DNA from: Nematostella vectensis
Taxonomy: Eukaryota > Cnidaria > Anthozoa > Actiniaria > Edwardsiidae
DNA length: 64,000 nt
Direction of reading: 5' to 3'
NCBI RefSeq assembly: GCF_932526225.1
Contig: NC_064044.1
Span: 15,377,453-15,441,452 of the forward strand
Part shown: one piece after another, positions 31,594-40,988 of the stretch
How positions within the stretch are numbered: position 1 is the stretch's first letter
Layout of the letters: the number at the start of each line of letters is the position of its first letter
Notes under the pieces: model-generated
The model's input: the letters and a program-made list of their open reading frames with translations, nothing else
What the model was told of the DNA's origin: nothing
Databases searched by the model: none
Position numbers and translations under genes: made by a program

Positions 31594-32028
31594 CTAAGCA
31601 CGAATTAAATATTCGGTTACTGTTTCGTTTACTCCCATTTCGAGTGATGTTAGTTCAGTGTACAGTGTTATGATACGAGGCTCGCTTTGGCTTGCATAAA
31701 ACTCCCGTAGTATCTTTAAGACTTTCCTGCCGTCGTCAGTAGCTTCTCTCATTACGAGTGAGAGGATTTTATCGTCTAAGAACTGTATAAGTTCCGCATA
31801 GCATTCTTCGTTCTTTGTCGCGTCAGGCTCATCCGTTGATGGCAAGATCGTATCTTTCAATTTCACCATCCGTAAATAACCAAAACATTTGGCCTCCCAC
31901 AACTCATATTTACTTTCGTCTCTTTCGAACGTCAATCTGTTCCATTTCGGGTCCGTGCTGGGCCGATAACCTGTTAAACTCATATCGTTATGAGTGTATT
32001 TCTGCTTTTGTCTGTTTATTCTCTTCAA
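31594..32028 (-). pseudogene. Copia gag N-terminal part
   Basis: Encodes a Copia-type gag (WNRLTFERDESKYELWEAK, LDDKILSLVMREATDDG, ETVTEYLIRA). The likely start is the Met of MSLTGYRPSTDP. The reading starts in the LTR end and runs across the primer-binding site, so the PBS lies within the open frame. A stop after LIRA breaks the link to the following part. Confidence 0.75.
31958..31971 (-). other. Copia primer-binding site, half-tRNA iMet type
   Basis: On the minus strand GGTTATCGGCCCAG differs at one base from GGTTATGGGCCCAG, the complement of the initiator-Met tRNA anticodon stem-loop that primes Copia-type elements. It follows directly after the LTR end ..TTTAACA, the expected position. 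Confidence 0.7.
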
Positions 32029-32140
32029 TGATCAACGTACAACATGGCGTATTTTTAAAACAAAGAACACGAGGCTAACATCTACCCATAATGCAACACT
32101 GCAGTTTACGTCATATAAACACTGCTCAACATATTCAACA
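31972..32140 (-). repeat. Copia 5' LTR, ~169 bp
   Basis: Minus strand begins TGTTGAATATG and ends TTTAACA next to the primer site. An AATAAA lies near the end. The 3' LTR is absent, because the element is cut off at 25,650. The start is chosen from the TGTTGAA/TTTAACA inverted ends and has not been verified by a second copy. Confidence 0.55.
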
Positions 32141-33004
32141 TATACATTAACAGAGATGTGTTGTAATACATAATAATGCGGCGGTACTGGCGTTAGTTCA
32201 GGCACGGGACCTGTAATACACATTTTAGGAACCTGGGCATCGGAGAGGGGCTATTATTTGATAGTGGGTCCTAGGTCCTAACATGGCTTGCTGACCATTT
32301 CAGATTTTGATTTCAAGGGGGTGTGCCCTGACATAGATCATGCAAAAAAAAAATTTCCATGTTTAATAATAAAAATGATGTACATTCACCCTGCTAAAAA
32401 CATGTATATGCAAAGCTACTGTATAAAACATAACAAATCAACAAATGTAGTATTGTTTGTTCAAGTAGATATGAGCTGAGTGCTCCACCTTTAATCCTAC
32501 ACAGGACACTAGAAAATTGTTTGGGTGAGACGTGGGCGATGATTCAAAAAGGGTCATTTTAATTTGAAACTCTATTATCAATCTTTTGTGTCTATGCCAA
32601 ATATCTTCATGGCCACGCGCGGAGCTCCATAGGTATAGAACTATGGTATGGCTATGCGACTTGGTTTGAAAATAGTATTTAATGAGAAAATATGCGGATT
32701 CAATGAGGATTCAAAAGTCTTTGAGGAACCATTTTGTCTGAAGTACGAGCCGTTAATAAAATCTACCAGAGTGTTCGTGAATCCCGCCCGTCGCAGCAGC
32801 AAAAAGAAGACTACTTAGAGGCTCTACACTACCATTCTACTAATAGCGGAGCTATAGAAATATGGTATAACTATGCGACTTGGTTTTGTGGTCATTGCGC
32901 GGGTACCCTGTGGTGTCACTCGCCAGCCAGCCAGCAAGTCAGTCAGCCGCGCAACTCCCAGGCCCCACTCGGCCCCTAAATGGCGGCTAAATACAAGCAC
33001 GGAG
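32141..33004 (+). repeat. Noncoding stretch with two R2 family copies
   Basis: Two pieces of family R2 occur at 32,613-32,670 (ggagctccataggtatagaa, atggctatgcgacttgg) and 32,843-32,983 (agcggagctatagaaatatg, gtcattgcgcgggtaccctg, tggtgtcac). No gene is visible in the rest. Confidence 0.65.
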
Positions 33005-33440
33005 CACAGGCTTACCAAACTCTCAGTCAGTCTCCAGTCAATCCGAGTAACTAGCTTGACTATTTTCACGATTGATCACCTCACCTGTAATTGTCCTATA
33101 ATTGTCTTATATCCTAGAATAAAAGTCACAATAAACTCTGATTGCTTTGTGATGTGTATTTATTCAGAATAAGCGGTATTTCTAACGTTTGAGCAGTTGA
33201 GGGATTCCGCGTTACTAGATACCTATAAAAGGAAGTAAAGGCAGGCAGGCTTCGGAGACATGCGATCAGATCAAGCGGCCAGAATTGGAGTACGAGTAAA
33301 ATCTCGAAAATCAACCACCGGTAGCATGGACATACTCTACAATTACAATAATAGGACAATTATACAGGAGGTGATCAATCGTAAAAATTTTCGAGCTACT
33401 GGATTGACTGAAGACTGACTGAGAGGTTGGTAAGCCTGTG
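33005..33440. repeat. Long inverted repeat, ~90-bp arms around a 250-bp spacer
   Basis: The left arm 33,005-33,100 (cacaggcttaccaaactctc ... attgatcacctcacctgtaa) is the near reverse complement of 33,351-33,440. The spacer has a TATAAAAGG motif but no open frame. Transcribed, it would form a hairpin. It may be a foldback transposon. Confidence 0.8.
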
Positions 33441-34489
33441 CACGTAGCAAGGGAAAAAGTTCTTGTCATGCGATGATTATTTATTTTGCCTCAACCTTGA
33501 CTTAAGGATAAAGTCAGCTAGAGGAGATTTACTAACATTCATTCATTCACGCCAAGATTTATGTAAGGATATGTCTGGTTTTAGCTAGTAAATTTAAGTA
33601 AGTAACAGTTCACATTTAAAAAGCGAACACAACCACAAGAAAGCGACAAAAACAATGCAAGGTGAGTTTCAGACGATGATTTGTATTGTATATTGAGGAT
33701 ATGACAGTTATTGGGCATTTTGTTGTCCTTTTTGTTTGCATTGAGAATGCGAGTACTTAACTTAGTAATCAAATTATTTGAGCAAAACAACTTTTGTTTT
33801 GACATTCTTCGTTCTGAATTGATTGTGTTGAAATATCTCGATTGTGTTGAAATATTTCATAAAGGCTAACCAAAATCTTTCTTGTCTTTATATCCTGTGC
33901 TTTAGTCCTAGGAAGATACATATCCTTAGAAGATACAGCAACTTTTTTGACTTACAAGAGAAATTTTCCTTACCGAGGATAAAAAAAAAACAAATTCAAC
34001 CCCTTTTGCCAATATGTATTGTTGGTATTGTCTGCATCTTGCATCTCGTGTGTTTATATTCTTTTTTCAAATAGTTGTGGAAATTAGTCAGATTATAAAT
34101 GTCTTGATGAAAAGATTGTTTTTAAAGAAATTTCACACTTTTATAAACCAGGGACGACCTGAGGGCCAAGATGAATGCTAAAGACTGGAAGACATGAAAA
34201 TTGAAAACCATGTCTTGAAAGATAACAGTAGGGAGTTCTTATTCACTAGTCATTTGATACCCCACACACATGGTCCCAGGAAAGGGTGGGGGATTAGTCT
34301 TTAATAAAAGCCTGTTTCCAAGTTAAGAGCCAAAAACAGTCAATACCTCCACCCCTCTTGATATATTCTGGTTAAAAAGTAATCTAAATCCCCACATTAA
34401 CCCTGACTTAACCAGAACCATAAGGGAGGGGGCTCAAATGACTAGGGCATTACTATGTGATTCAGCAGTACACACTCAATAGGTTTTTT
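33441..34489. other. No gene recognised
   Basis: AT-rich sequence. A word around 33,610 (aagcgaacacaaccacaag) recurs near 36,238, suggesting a shared interspersed piece. Confidence 0.5.
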
Positions 34490-36090
34490 TTAGAACAAGA
34501 TACTTTTATTATATAAAACTAAAAACAAACTTTTGCTTTATAAATAATAAATCTGTAAAGAAAACAGTTTTCTATCAACTTATAAAGATAATGGGAAAGA
34601 GGATATTTTAGGAAAGTACTGAATATAATTATCACATCATTGTTATTATATATTTTTTTCAAACATTTAAAGAAGAGTCATATTTCTTCCTTTTCCTTCC
34701 GCCTGTTTACTATTTTTATGCAATTGATGCTCTTTGCTATTTCCCCTCTACACCAAACATAAATTAATGAACAGATTTGATTTTAAATTAGAAATTTTCA
34801 TTTAGTACTTTCACTTATATCTTCTTTTTAGATTTTCCTTTCCAAGTCTCTTTCCCATTACATTTATTTTAGAGGTTTAGATTTATTTCATTGGAATGGT
34901 TGGATCCAGGGTTTCTAAAAACACCAAAATATAATGCATTACTGGATGTATATTTGTAGATATTAATGGAAAATCTCCACTTAAAATGGTACATTAAAAC
35001 TTTAAAATCCTGTATCATCCATTACTTGTTCTTCACAAGGACAAAGCATGTCAGAATGTAGCTTTAAAAATGTCCATTGGAACTTTTATTAAGGGGAAGG
35101 GTATTTTCGGGCAAGATACTTAAACTTTATAACACTAGCAACAACCTTGTTCTTTTTCAATAATAGAATTCTGTTCACATAGCTTGGATAGCATAGACAT
35201 GGCCTCTTCAGAGGCCTGTGGTGGTGAAAGGGTTAAGATAATGGGAAAGGGGAAATGTCAAGAAATGCTCAATCAAAATATTTTCATTACTGTTATATTT
35301 TTTCACCAAACCTTTCAAGTTGAGCCAATTTCCTTTATATCTCCTCTCCCTTCGACTATTTTTTAGTCAATTGATATTCTTTGCTTCCTCTCTATCCCAA
35401 ACATAGATCAATGAAAGGGTTTGGTTTTAAATTAGAAGTTAGTATTTTAGCACTGTTAGTGATGCCTTTGATTTTGGAAGCAAAAATCCTACAAAACATC
35501 TATCTGTTTTTTTTTTTCATTGCATTCATTTTGGAGTAGGCCACCAACAACAAGGCCACTATATGGTAAAGGGTGGGTGCACCAATATGTAATGCGTGAA
35601 AGGAGATATATTTTTGGATTTTAATTTCCACACATTTTTCTGAATATTCGGTCTAATGAAGGAGAGAATCGCCACTTAATCAATACATAAAAATACAGTA
35701 TGGCATCTAAACACTCTAAATATATTATTTCAAATCTTTGGAATGTTGTTACATCCATGACATATTCTGCACAAGGGCAAAGCTTGTCGGAGTATTGTTT
35801 TAATTAAATAAATATTCATAATGGAACTTCTTTGATGGGACATAAGAATTTCCCATTAGACTCTTGACAACTTTGACAGCCATATTCACACCAGGAATTG
35901 TGTTTGTTAATTTTGATGTACTTCATAATTTAAATTATTGAATAAGGCCTGCATCCATTTGGTTGGTAAAATAAATAAATCTCAGTAAAGAGCAGGATCC
36001 TAAATCCCCAAAAAATACCTCGGTCAGTCAACACAAAAGGTGTTCAATGCTGGCTCCGCTTTTAGGCAGTGCATAAATCTCTATATTATT
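34490..36090 (+). repeat. Interspersed repeat R3, copy 1, ending in the R1 motif
   Basis: Shares many blocks in the same order with 42,960-44,478: tctgtaaagaaaacagtttt, gtgcaccaatatgtaatgc, aggtatatttgtgga-like words, tatggcatctaaa, and a final acacaaaaggtgtt followed by R1 (36,049-36,090). Internal sub-repeats (about 34,900-35,100 and 35,560-35,800) resemble each other. There is no coding capacity, so it could be a large non-autonomous element. Confidence 0.6.
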
Positions 36091-36227
36091 CCTTCACGTC
36101 TATATCTATGGAGATCTATAAGAAAATCCTGAGAAGTAAGCGCCTTGGATTGATGTCTGTTTTCGGCTATAAACAAACACTTGTGTCGACGAGTTCCTTG
36201 CTAGCAGAAAGTCGACAAGTTCACAGT

Positions 36228-36714
36228 TTACATAAAAAAGCGAACACAACCACAAGCGACAAACAGAAAGCAAAAAAAAACACATGTGCCTGCACTCCAG
36301 GTCTTCTCCCCTGGGAGTCTCATGCGCACCGATTCTTCAACTCCGATTGGTGGTAGGGGCCTAGCATGCTGGTCATAGTAGTGTCGCTGTCGTTCCTTAG
36401 CCCCGATCAGCCGATGCTTTGCACTTCTTAAAGAGTCGCTTAACTGTCTGTACGGCATTCTCCGCCTTACCATTGGATTGAGCATATGTCGGGGATGAGG
36501 TCTTATGCTCAAACGCCCATGTCTTCGCGAATACTGCAAACTCAGCTGCACTGAACTGAGGCCAATTATCTGTGACCAGACATTCGGGAATTCCAAATCG
36601 TGCGAAGATAGCTTTCAACTCTTTGATTACTGCCCTTGAATTTACTGCGCTAATGCGAGCCACCTCAATGTAATTGCTGTAGTAGTCACTGACCACTAAC
36701 AGCACTCGTCCGTC
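36228..36714 (-). pseudogene. Ty3/Gypsy integrase, core and C-terminal part (3' piece)
   Basis: Minus-strand reading: DGRVLLVVSDYYSNYIEVAR (first Asp), then FGIPECLVTDNWPQFSAAEF (second Asp) and AQSNGKAENAVQTVKRL (Glu), so the D,D,E triad is present. A frame change near 36,400-36,430 leads to the C-terminal MVRRRMPYRQL and YYDQHARPLPP part. It continues the integrase interrupted by the LTR element at 36,719. No 3' LTR is visible to the left. Confidence 0.85.
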
Positions 36715-36718
36715 TAAA

Positions 36719-36890
36719 TGTGACAGGGTCACTACTAGTTAGTATATGAACATTGATAATCATCAAATCTTGGACTTTATTTTACTGTATTTTGTAGTTT
36801 AGCTTTAAAATTTAGTTTGTTTCACAGATAGACTCAGTGCTTAGCAATATTAGTTCGTGTCCTGCGTGCAAGCCCTTGCCGTCGGTTACA
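36719..36890 (+). repeat. 5' LTR, 172 bp
   Basis: Starts TGTGACAGGG and ends CGGTTACA. It matches the 3' LTR at all but one position by eye. Confidence 0.95.
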
Positions 36891-36893
36891 TTT

Positions 36894-36912
36894 TGGTGTC
36901 AGAAGTGGGATT
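36894..36912 (+). other. Primer-binding site, tRNA-Leu type
   Basis: TGGTGTCAGAAGTGGGATT begins three bases after the LTR. It is complementary to the 3' end of a tRNA-Leu (..CACTTCTGACACCA), based on knowledge of metazoan tRNA-Leu sequences. Confidence 0.8.
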
Positions 36913-36980
36913 GCTCAGATTGAGATAGCATTTACAGTACAATTTTTTTAAATCTTTTAATCTAAACGGGAACGATTATA

Positions 36981-38054
36981 ATGGCTAATGTGGAAGAATT
37001 GGCTGCGACCATCTCTGCGCTGCAGGCTCGCATTGATGAGCTGACCGCACAGAATGCCCCAACCCCGGACTCATCAGCGTCCACTTCCTCATCCGCCTCA
37101 ACCCTGGGAGGTCCTGTCCGTTTCCTGAAGGTCGACTTCCCCCGTGAGAGGAAAGTCCGAAAATATGACGGAACGAAGGATGACAAGGTGTTGGAGGACT
37201 GGGCAGAGGATGCACAGAGGGCGGTTGACGCCATGAAGTTGGAAGGTCGGGACGCAGCAGACTTCTTGTTCGGCAGCCTGGACGGAGCGGCCAGGGACGA
37301 GGTGCGCCTCAGGTCAAGGGACGAGTGGGAGACGCCAGAGCAGCTCTTCGCCGTCCTTACGGAGACCTTTGGAGAGAAACTCACTGCAACACAGCTCCTC
37401 CAGCGGTTCTATGGCCGGCGACAGAGAGAGAGGGAGTCCATCCAAGACTTCTCCCACTCCCTGATGGTACTGATGGACAAGATCCAGAAGTGCCATCCCG
37501 GGACCATCGCCAACCCAGACAAGGACCGGACCCTGAGGGACACGTTCGTGGAAAATCTACAGGACCAGCAACTCCGGCGGGATCTAAAGAAAATGATCCG
37601 GGAATCCCCAGATCGTCGGTTCCAGGCGGTGAGGGAGGAGGCATTACGCTCAGCCGAGGAGGACAGACCCTCACTACGCACAGCTTACAGCCGCGAGGTG
37701 GAGACGGAGTCCGCTGAGTGTCAGCAGGTCACCGCGCCCCAGTCCAAGCTCATCCAGGAACTGTTGGCCAGTCAGAAGGTGCTAACTGAGGGACTGCAGA
37801 AGCAGCATCAGGTGCTTGCCGACACGCAGGCTTCCCTGGCCACCCTCGCCAACCGGGTACAGGGACGGGAGGCCAGGTGGTCAGCCCTAACCTGCTACAC
37901 CTGTAGGCGTGTTGGCCACATCAGCCGTTTCTGCACGAGCCAACAAGACCAGGCTACCCCCAGAAACCAGACGACTGGACGCAACAGTGGAAGGAAGAGG
38001 CAAGAGAGGAAGAGGGAAGAGGAGTCGTCAAACTCCAACGCCCTGCAGCAGTGA
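36981..38054 (+). CDS. Gag of the nested LTR element, intact
   Basis: A 357-residue gag. The N-terminal coiled-coil-like stretch (VEELAATISALQARIDEL) is followed by a Ser/Thr linker and a capsid-like retrotransposon gag region (RKVRKYDGTKDDKVLEDWAE, QLLQRFYGRRQRERESIQDF). A Gln-rich stretch precedes one CCHC zinc knuckle, CYTCRRVGHISRFC, at residues 305-318. The tail is Arg/Lys/Glu-rich. It would form particles and package element RNA. The reading is complete without stops. Its stop overlaps the start of the protease frame by four bases (GTGA), consistent with a -1 shift or re-initiation. Confidence 0.9.
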   Translation: MANVEELAATISALQARIDELTAQNAPTPDSSASTSSSASTLGGPVRFLKVDFPRERKVRKYDGTKDDKVLEDWAEDAQRAVDAMKLEGRDAADFLFGSLDGAARDEVRLRSRDEWETPEQLFAVLTETFGEKLTATQLLQRFYGRRQRERESIQDFSHSLMVLMDKIQKCHPGTIANPDKDRTLRDTFVENLQDQQLRRDLKKMIRESPDRRFQAVREEALRSAEEDRPSLRTAYSREVETESAECQQVTAPQSKLIQELLASQKVLTEGLQKQHQVLADTQASLATLANRVQGREARWSALTCYTCRRVGHISRFCTSQQDQATPRNQTTGRNSGRKRQERKREEESSNSNALQQ

Positions 38055-38806
38055 GCCATGCTGCAGGGGCCAACCATGTTGGCTCTATCTCTACGCAGGA
38101 ACCGGAGGAAGGAGTGAAGCTTGTTGTGACAACTCCCACAGCAGTGGCAAGGATTGGTGGGGTACCAGTGCGTGGTCTAGTGGACACTGGCTCCATGGTC
38201 ACCCTCGTCACCGAGACCTTTTTCCGGGACCAGCTACAGTCTGCGCTAGGGGATGTCCAGAAGAACTGCACGGTGGAGCTGAAGGGAGCAAATGGACTGG
38301 ACATTCCCTACGTAGGTTATGTATGCACCACGGTAGAAATGGGCGGGGTATCTATTCCCAAATGTGGGATCTTTATAAAAAGGGATACCCCAGCCACTAG
38401 TGGAATGAAGAGACAGGTACCTGGGATTTTCGGGGCAAACCTACTGTCTCAGGTACCAGAGTTTATGAAATTAATGACAGAAGATAAGAAAAGGACTGGT
38501 TTTGCTAAACTGGCGGGGTCCTGTAACGTGTGGGTCCCCCCCTTTAGTGAAGCTGATGTACTAGTGACTGGCCCTCAGTGGGGCTGTAGTGCTGTTGTGG
38601 AGCCTTTATCGGTTCCAATTTGTGGAAACTTGTCTGTGGCGAGCACTCTTGTAAATACGTCCAGGGCGTGCTTTGTGGTCAAGGTAGCTAACCAGACCGC
38701 AAAAGATATCTGGCTCAAACCCAGAACACGTCTTGGAATTGTGCGGGAATGTGATGGCCTCCCCCTTCTACCTCATGTTCGGACGAGATGCAAGGCTCCC
38801 CGTTGA
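38051..38806 (+). CDS. Aspartic protease region of the nested LTR element
   Basis: Frame -1 relative to gag. It has the retropepsin active site in RGLVDTGSMVTLVTE (about residues 42-56) and a downstream Gypsy-type protease-to-RT linker (FGANLLSQVPEFMKLM, SVASTLVNTSRACFVVKV, LKPRTRLGIVREC). Just after that motif, at about 38,750, the sequence jumps to integrase C-terminal coding sequence in another frame. The rest of this frame to 38,806 is therefore out-of-frame tail. No RT follows. Confidence 0.85.
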   Translation: MSHAAGANHVGSISTQEPEEGVKLVVTTPTAVARIGGVPVRGLVDTGSMVTLVTETFFRDQLQSALGDVQKNCTVELKGANGLDIPYVGYVCTTVEMGGVSIPKCGIFIKRDTPATSGMKRQVPGIFGANLLSQVPEFMKLMTEDKKRTGFAKLAGSCNVWVPPFSEADVLVTGPQWGCSAVVEPLSVPICGNLSVASTLVNTSRACFVVKVANQTAKDIWLKPRTRLGIVRECDGLPLLPHVRTRCKAPR

Positions 38807-39416
38807 CATCCTGCTTCCCGACAGCGCAGCCCACAAGGATAACCAGCTGTGGATCACAGAGCACCAAAAGCGGCTCCGTGATGCACACACTGCTGCTGGT
38901 GAACGCCTTAGAGAAGCTGCCAGGATAAGAAGCAGTCGACATCAACGAGAGAGATCCTACGCGGAACCCATACCATTGGGTGAGCGCGTCTTCAAAAGAA
39001 ACAGAGGGGTCAGAGGAAGAAACAAGATCCAGGACAAGTGGGAGAAAACCGTGTTCAAAGTACTGGACCGAAAGGACAACACCTACATCATCCAGCCAGC
39101 AGATGGGAGCGGGGAAGAAAAGACAGTAAACAGAGGAGAGCTGCAGGTCTGCCCCAAGGCAATCCTCGAGACGCAACACCAACGACGCCAGCAAAGAGCC
39201 ACGGCCGAAGGAGGCGAGTCATCTGACGAGGAAGAGGATGGATCTCCTGAGCTCACTATAGAGCTGCCTCGTGAGATTCCAAGTTACGAGTCTCACGAGT
39301 CCAGTGATTCCAGTTCTGAGGAGGAAGCAACAGCACCGCCACCTCCACGTCGCTCTACAAGGTCTACCGCTGGTAAGCACAGCAACCGCTTCAATCTACC
39401 CATGCCTGTTGTTTGA
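38733..39416 (+). CDS. Integrase C-terminal remnant of the nested LTR element
   Basis: Starts effectively at about 38,755 with ASPFYLMFGRDARLPVDILL, a motif found after the catalytic core in Gypsy integrases. A GRNKIQDKWEKTVFKVLDRK stretch and an acidic/Ser-rich tail follow, ending RSTAGKHSNRFNLPMPVV. The catalytic D,D,E part and the zinc domain are lost by the same internal deletion that removed RT. Whether this frame is expressed is unknown. Confidence 0.8.
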   Translation: MELCGNVMASPFYLMFGRDARLPVDILLPDSAAHKDNQLWITEHQKRLRDAHTAAGERLREAARIRSSRHQRERSYAEPIPLGERVFKRNRGVRGRNKIQDKWEKTVFKVLDRKDNTYIIQPADGSGEEKTVNRGELQVCPKAILETQHQRRQQRATAEGGESSDEEEDGSPELTIELPREIPSYESHESSDSSSEEEATAPPPPRRSTRSTAGKHSNRFNLPMPVV

Positions 39417-39477
39417 TGACCTGTGACCGCTACACCTGTAATATGGACATTGCCTGGCTTGCCCGAGGGCGAGGCAA

Positions 39478-39494
39478 GCAAAAGAGGGGGCGAA
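39478..39494 (+). other. Polypurine tract before the 3' LTR
   Basis: gcaaaagagggggcgaa lies directly before TGTGAC of the 3' LTR, the expected position for plus-strand priming. Confidence 0.7.
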
Positions 39495-39666
39495 TGTGAC
39501 AGGGTCACTACTAGTTAGTATATGAACATTGATAATCATCAAATCATGGACTTTATTTTACTGTATTTTGTAGTTTAGCTTTAAAATTTAGTTTGTTTCA
39601 CAGATAGACTCAGTGCTTAGCAATATTAGTTCGTGTCCTGCGTGCAAGCCCTTGCCGTCGGTTACA
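39495..39666 (+). repeat. 3' LTR, 172 bp
   Basis: Same length and near-identical sequence to the 5' LTR, ending GTTACA followed by the TAAA duplication. Confidence 0.95.
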
Positions 39667-39670
39667 TAAA

Positions 39671-40440
39671 CTACACAGGTCAGCCGCAACCTTAGACCAT
39701 GGCCGCGCCACGAACTCGAACACGACTCTTGCTATGCGTTAGGCAGGTATCGCATTTATCCACGTACTCTTTGATCTCGGTGGCCATCCGAGGCCAATAC
39801 AGGGTCTCCCTGGCCCTGCGTATGCAACCATCTATGCCAATATGCGAGGCATGTGTTTTCTTGATCAGTTCTCTTCATGCCTTACATCAAAGTACGCATG
39901 AACACATTCCGGGGCATCTCGTCTCATCTCAAGCCACCCGCGAAGGATGACTTCTCTTAGGACCTGCTGCACAGGATCATCAGCCGCTGCATGTTTCAGT
40001 TGCTGCCATCGCGCCGCCGTGACTGCAAGTCCCGCTCTCTGATCGACCTCTTCTAGCTCACTTGTAAATTTGCATGCGTTAACCTCTGGAAGATATGCGC
40101 GGCTTAGGGTGTCAGCGAGAAACATGTCTTTCCCTCGTTTATACTTTACTTGTAGGCTGTATTTCTGCAAGCGCATAAGCATACGGTGCAGTCGCTGTGG
40201 CGCGGGCGCTAGAGGCTTCACGAATATGGGTTCCAGGGGCTTGTGGTCGGTCTCGACGTTGACATTGTGCCGCCCATAAACATAGGCGTCAAACCGATGG
40301 CACGCAAAGACAATTGGTAGTAGCTCTTTCTCGATCTGTGCATATCGGTCTCCGCTGAGGTTAAGGCTCGGGAGGCATATGCGACCGGCTGTCAGTTTTG
40401 TATCAGCGTTGCCCCTAAACCTGTCTGAGATGCGTCGCAT
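39671..40440 (-). pseudogene. Ty3/Gypsy RNase H C-terminal part, spacer and integrase start (5' piece)
   Basis: Minus strand: RYAQIEKELLPIVFACHRFD, ETDHKPLEPIF, KYSLQVKYKRGKDMFLADTL (RNase H), then a spacer. A degraded integrase zinc region and ARPWSKVAADLCSL follow, the last residues before the nested insertion. Frameshifts occur near 39,860. Residues before and after the insertion join without loss. Confidence 0.85.
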
Positions 40441-40985
40441 TGAAGAGTAACCTCGTCCTCCAGGCTGTAGTATCGCAACACTGGTATCTTCGTGATGGCT
40501 GCCTTTAGATTCTCCATCGTGGTCTGCTGAGGGCTATCCCACACCCAGTCAGCCTCTTTCCGTGTCAAGTCCCTCAAGGGCTTCGTCAGGTCTGACAGGT
40601 GCGGGAGGAACTTAGCTAGATATTGTGCTAGATCCAACAGTCGCTGTACTGCTGCCTTGTCGGTAGGGTTAGGCATTTCTGTGATTGCTCTGACTTTGTC
40701 GGGATCTACTCTCAGACCCTCGTCCGACCCGACATGCCCTATGAACAGCACTTCCCGTTTCCTCAACTTTATCTTGTCCGGATTCAACCGGATGTTTTGC
40801 TCGTCACATCGGTGCAGGAATGCTGTCAGGTTCCTGTCATGGTCGCGTGACGCTTCCTCGAAGCTGTCTCCATACCCTACGGCAATGAAATCATCTGCCA
40901 CCACCTCGATTCCTGTCAGGCCCTCTATCAGCTCGTGTATTTTGCGCTGGAATACCTCGGGCGCCGAGGAAATTCCAAACGGCAT
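40392..40985 (-). pseudogene. Ty3/Gypsy RT fingers-to-thumb and RNase H start
   Basis: MPFGISSAPEVFQRKIHELI, then VVADDFIAVGYG, the catalytic Asp pair in the VADD form found in some Gypsy elements. CDEQNIRLNPDKIKLRKREV, VLFIGHVGSDEGLRVDPDK and the RNase H start LQCDASQTGLGATLIQN follow. An in-frame stop at the junction with the upstream RT part (just before RMPFG) and one after IQN inactivate it. Confidence 0.9.
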
Positions 40986-40988
40986 CCG

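Larger units (their letters stand above)
36719..39666 (+). mobile_element. Young non-autonomous Gypsy-type LTR element nested in a Gypsy integrase
   Basis: A complete 2,948-bp insertion: 172-bp LTRs at both ends, TAAA target duplication (36,715-36,718 and 39,667-39,670), primer site, gag, protease, a remnant of integrase C terminus, polypurine tract. RT, RNase H and integrase core are absent. Removing it in silico joins the host integrase in frame. The LTRs differ at one base that I can see (t/a at position 52 of the LTR), so insertion was recent relative to the host element. Confidence 0.93.

Noticed and set aside
37325-37717. Extra open frames on both strands across the gag of the nested element
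   Set aside because: They are shadows of a GC-rich gag reading that has clear gag and zinc-knuckle features.
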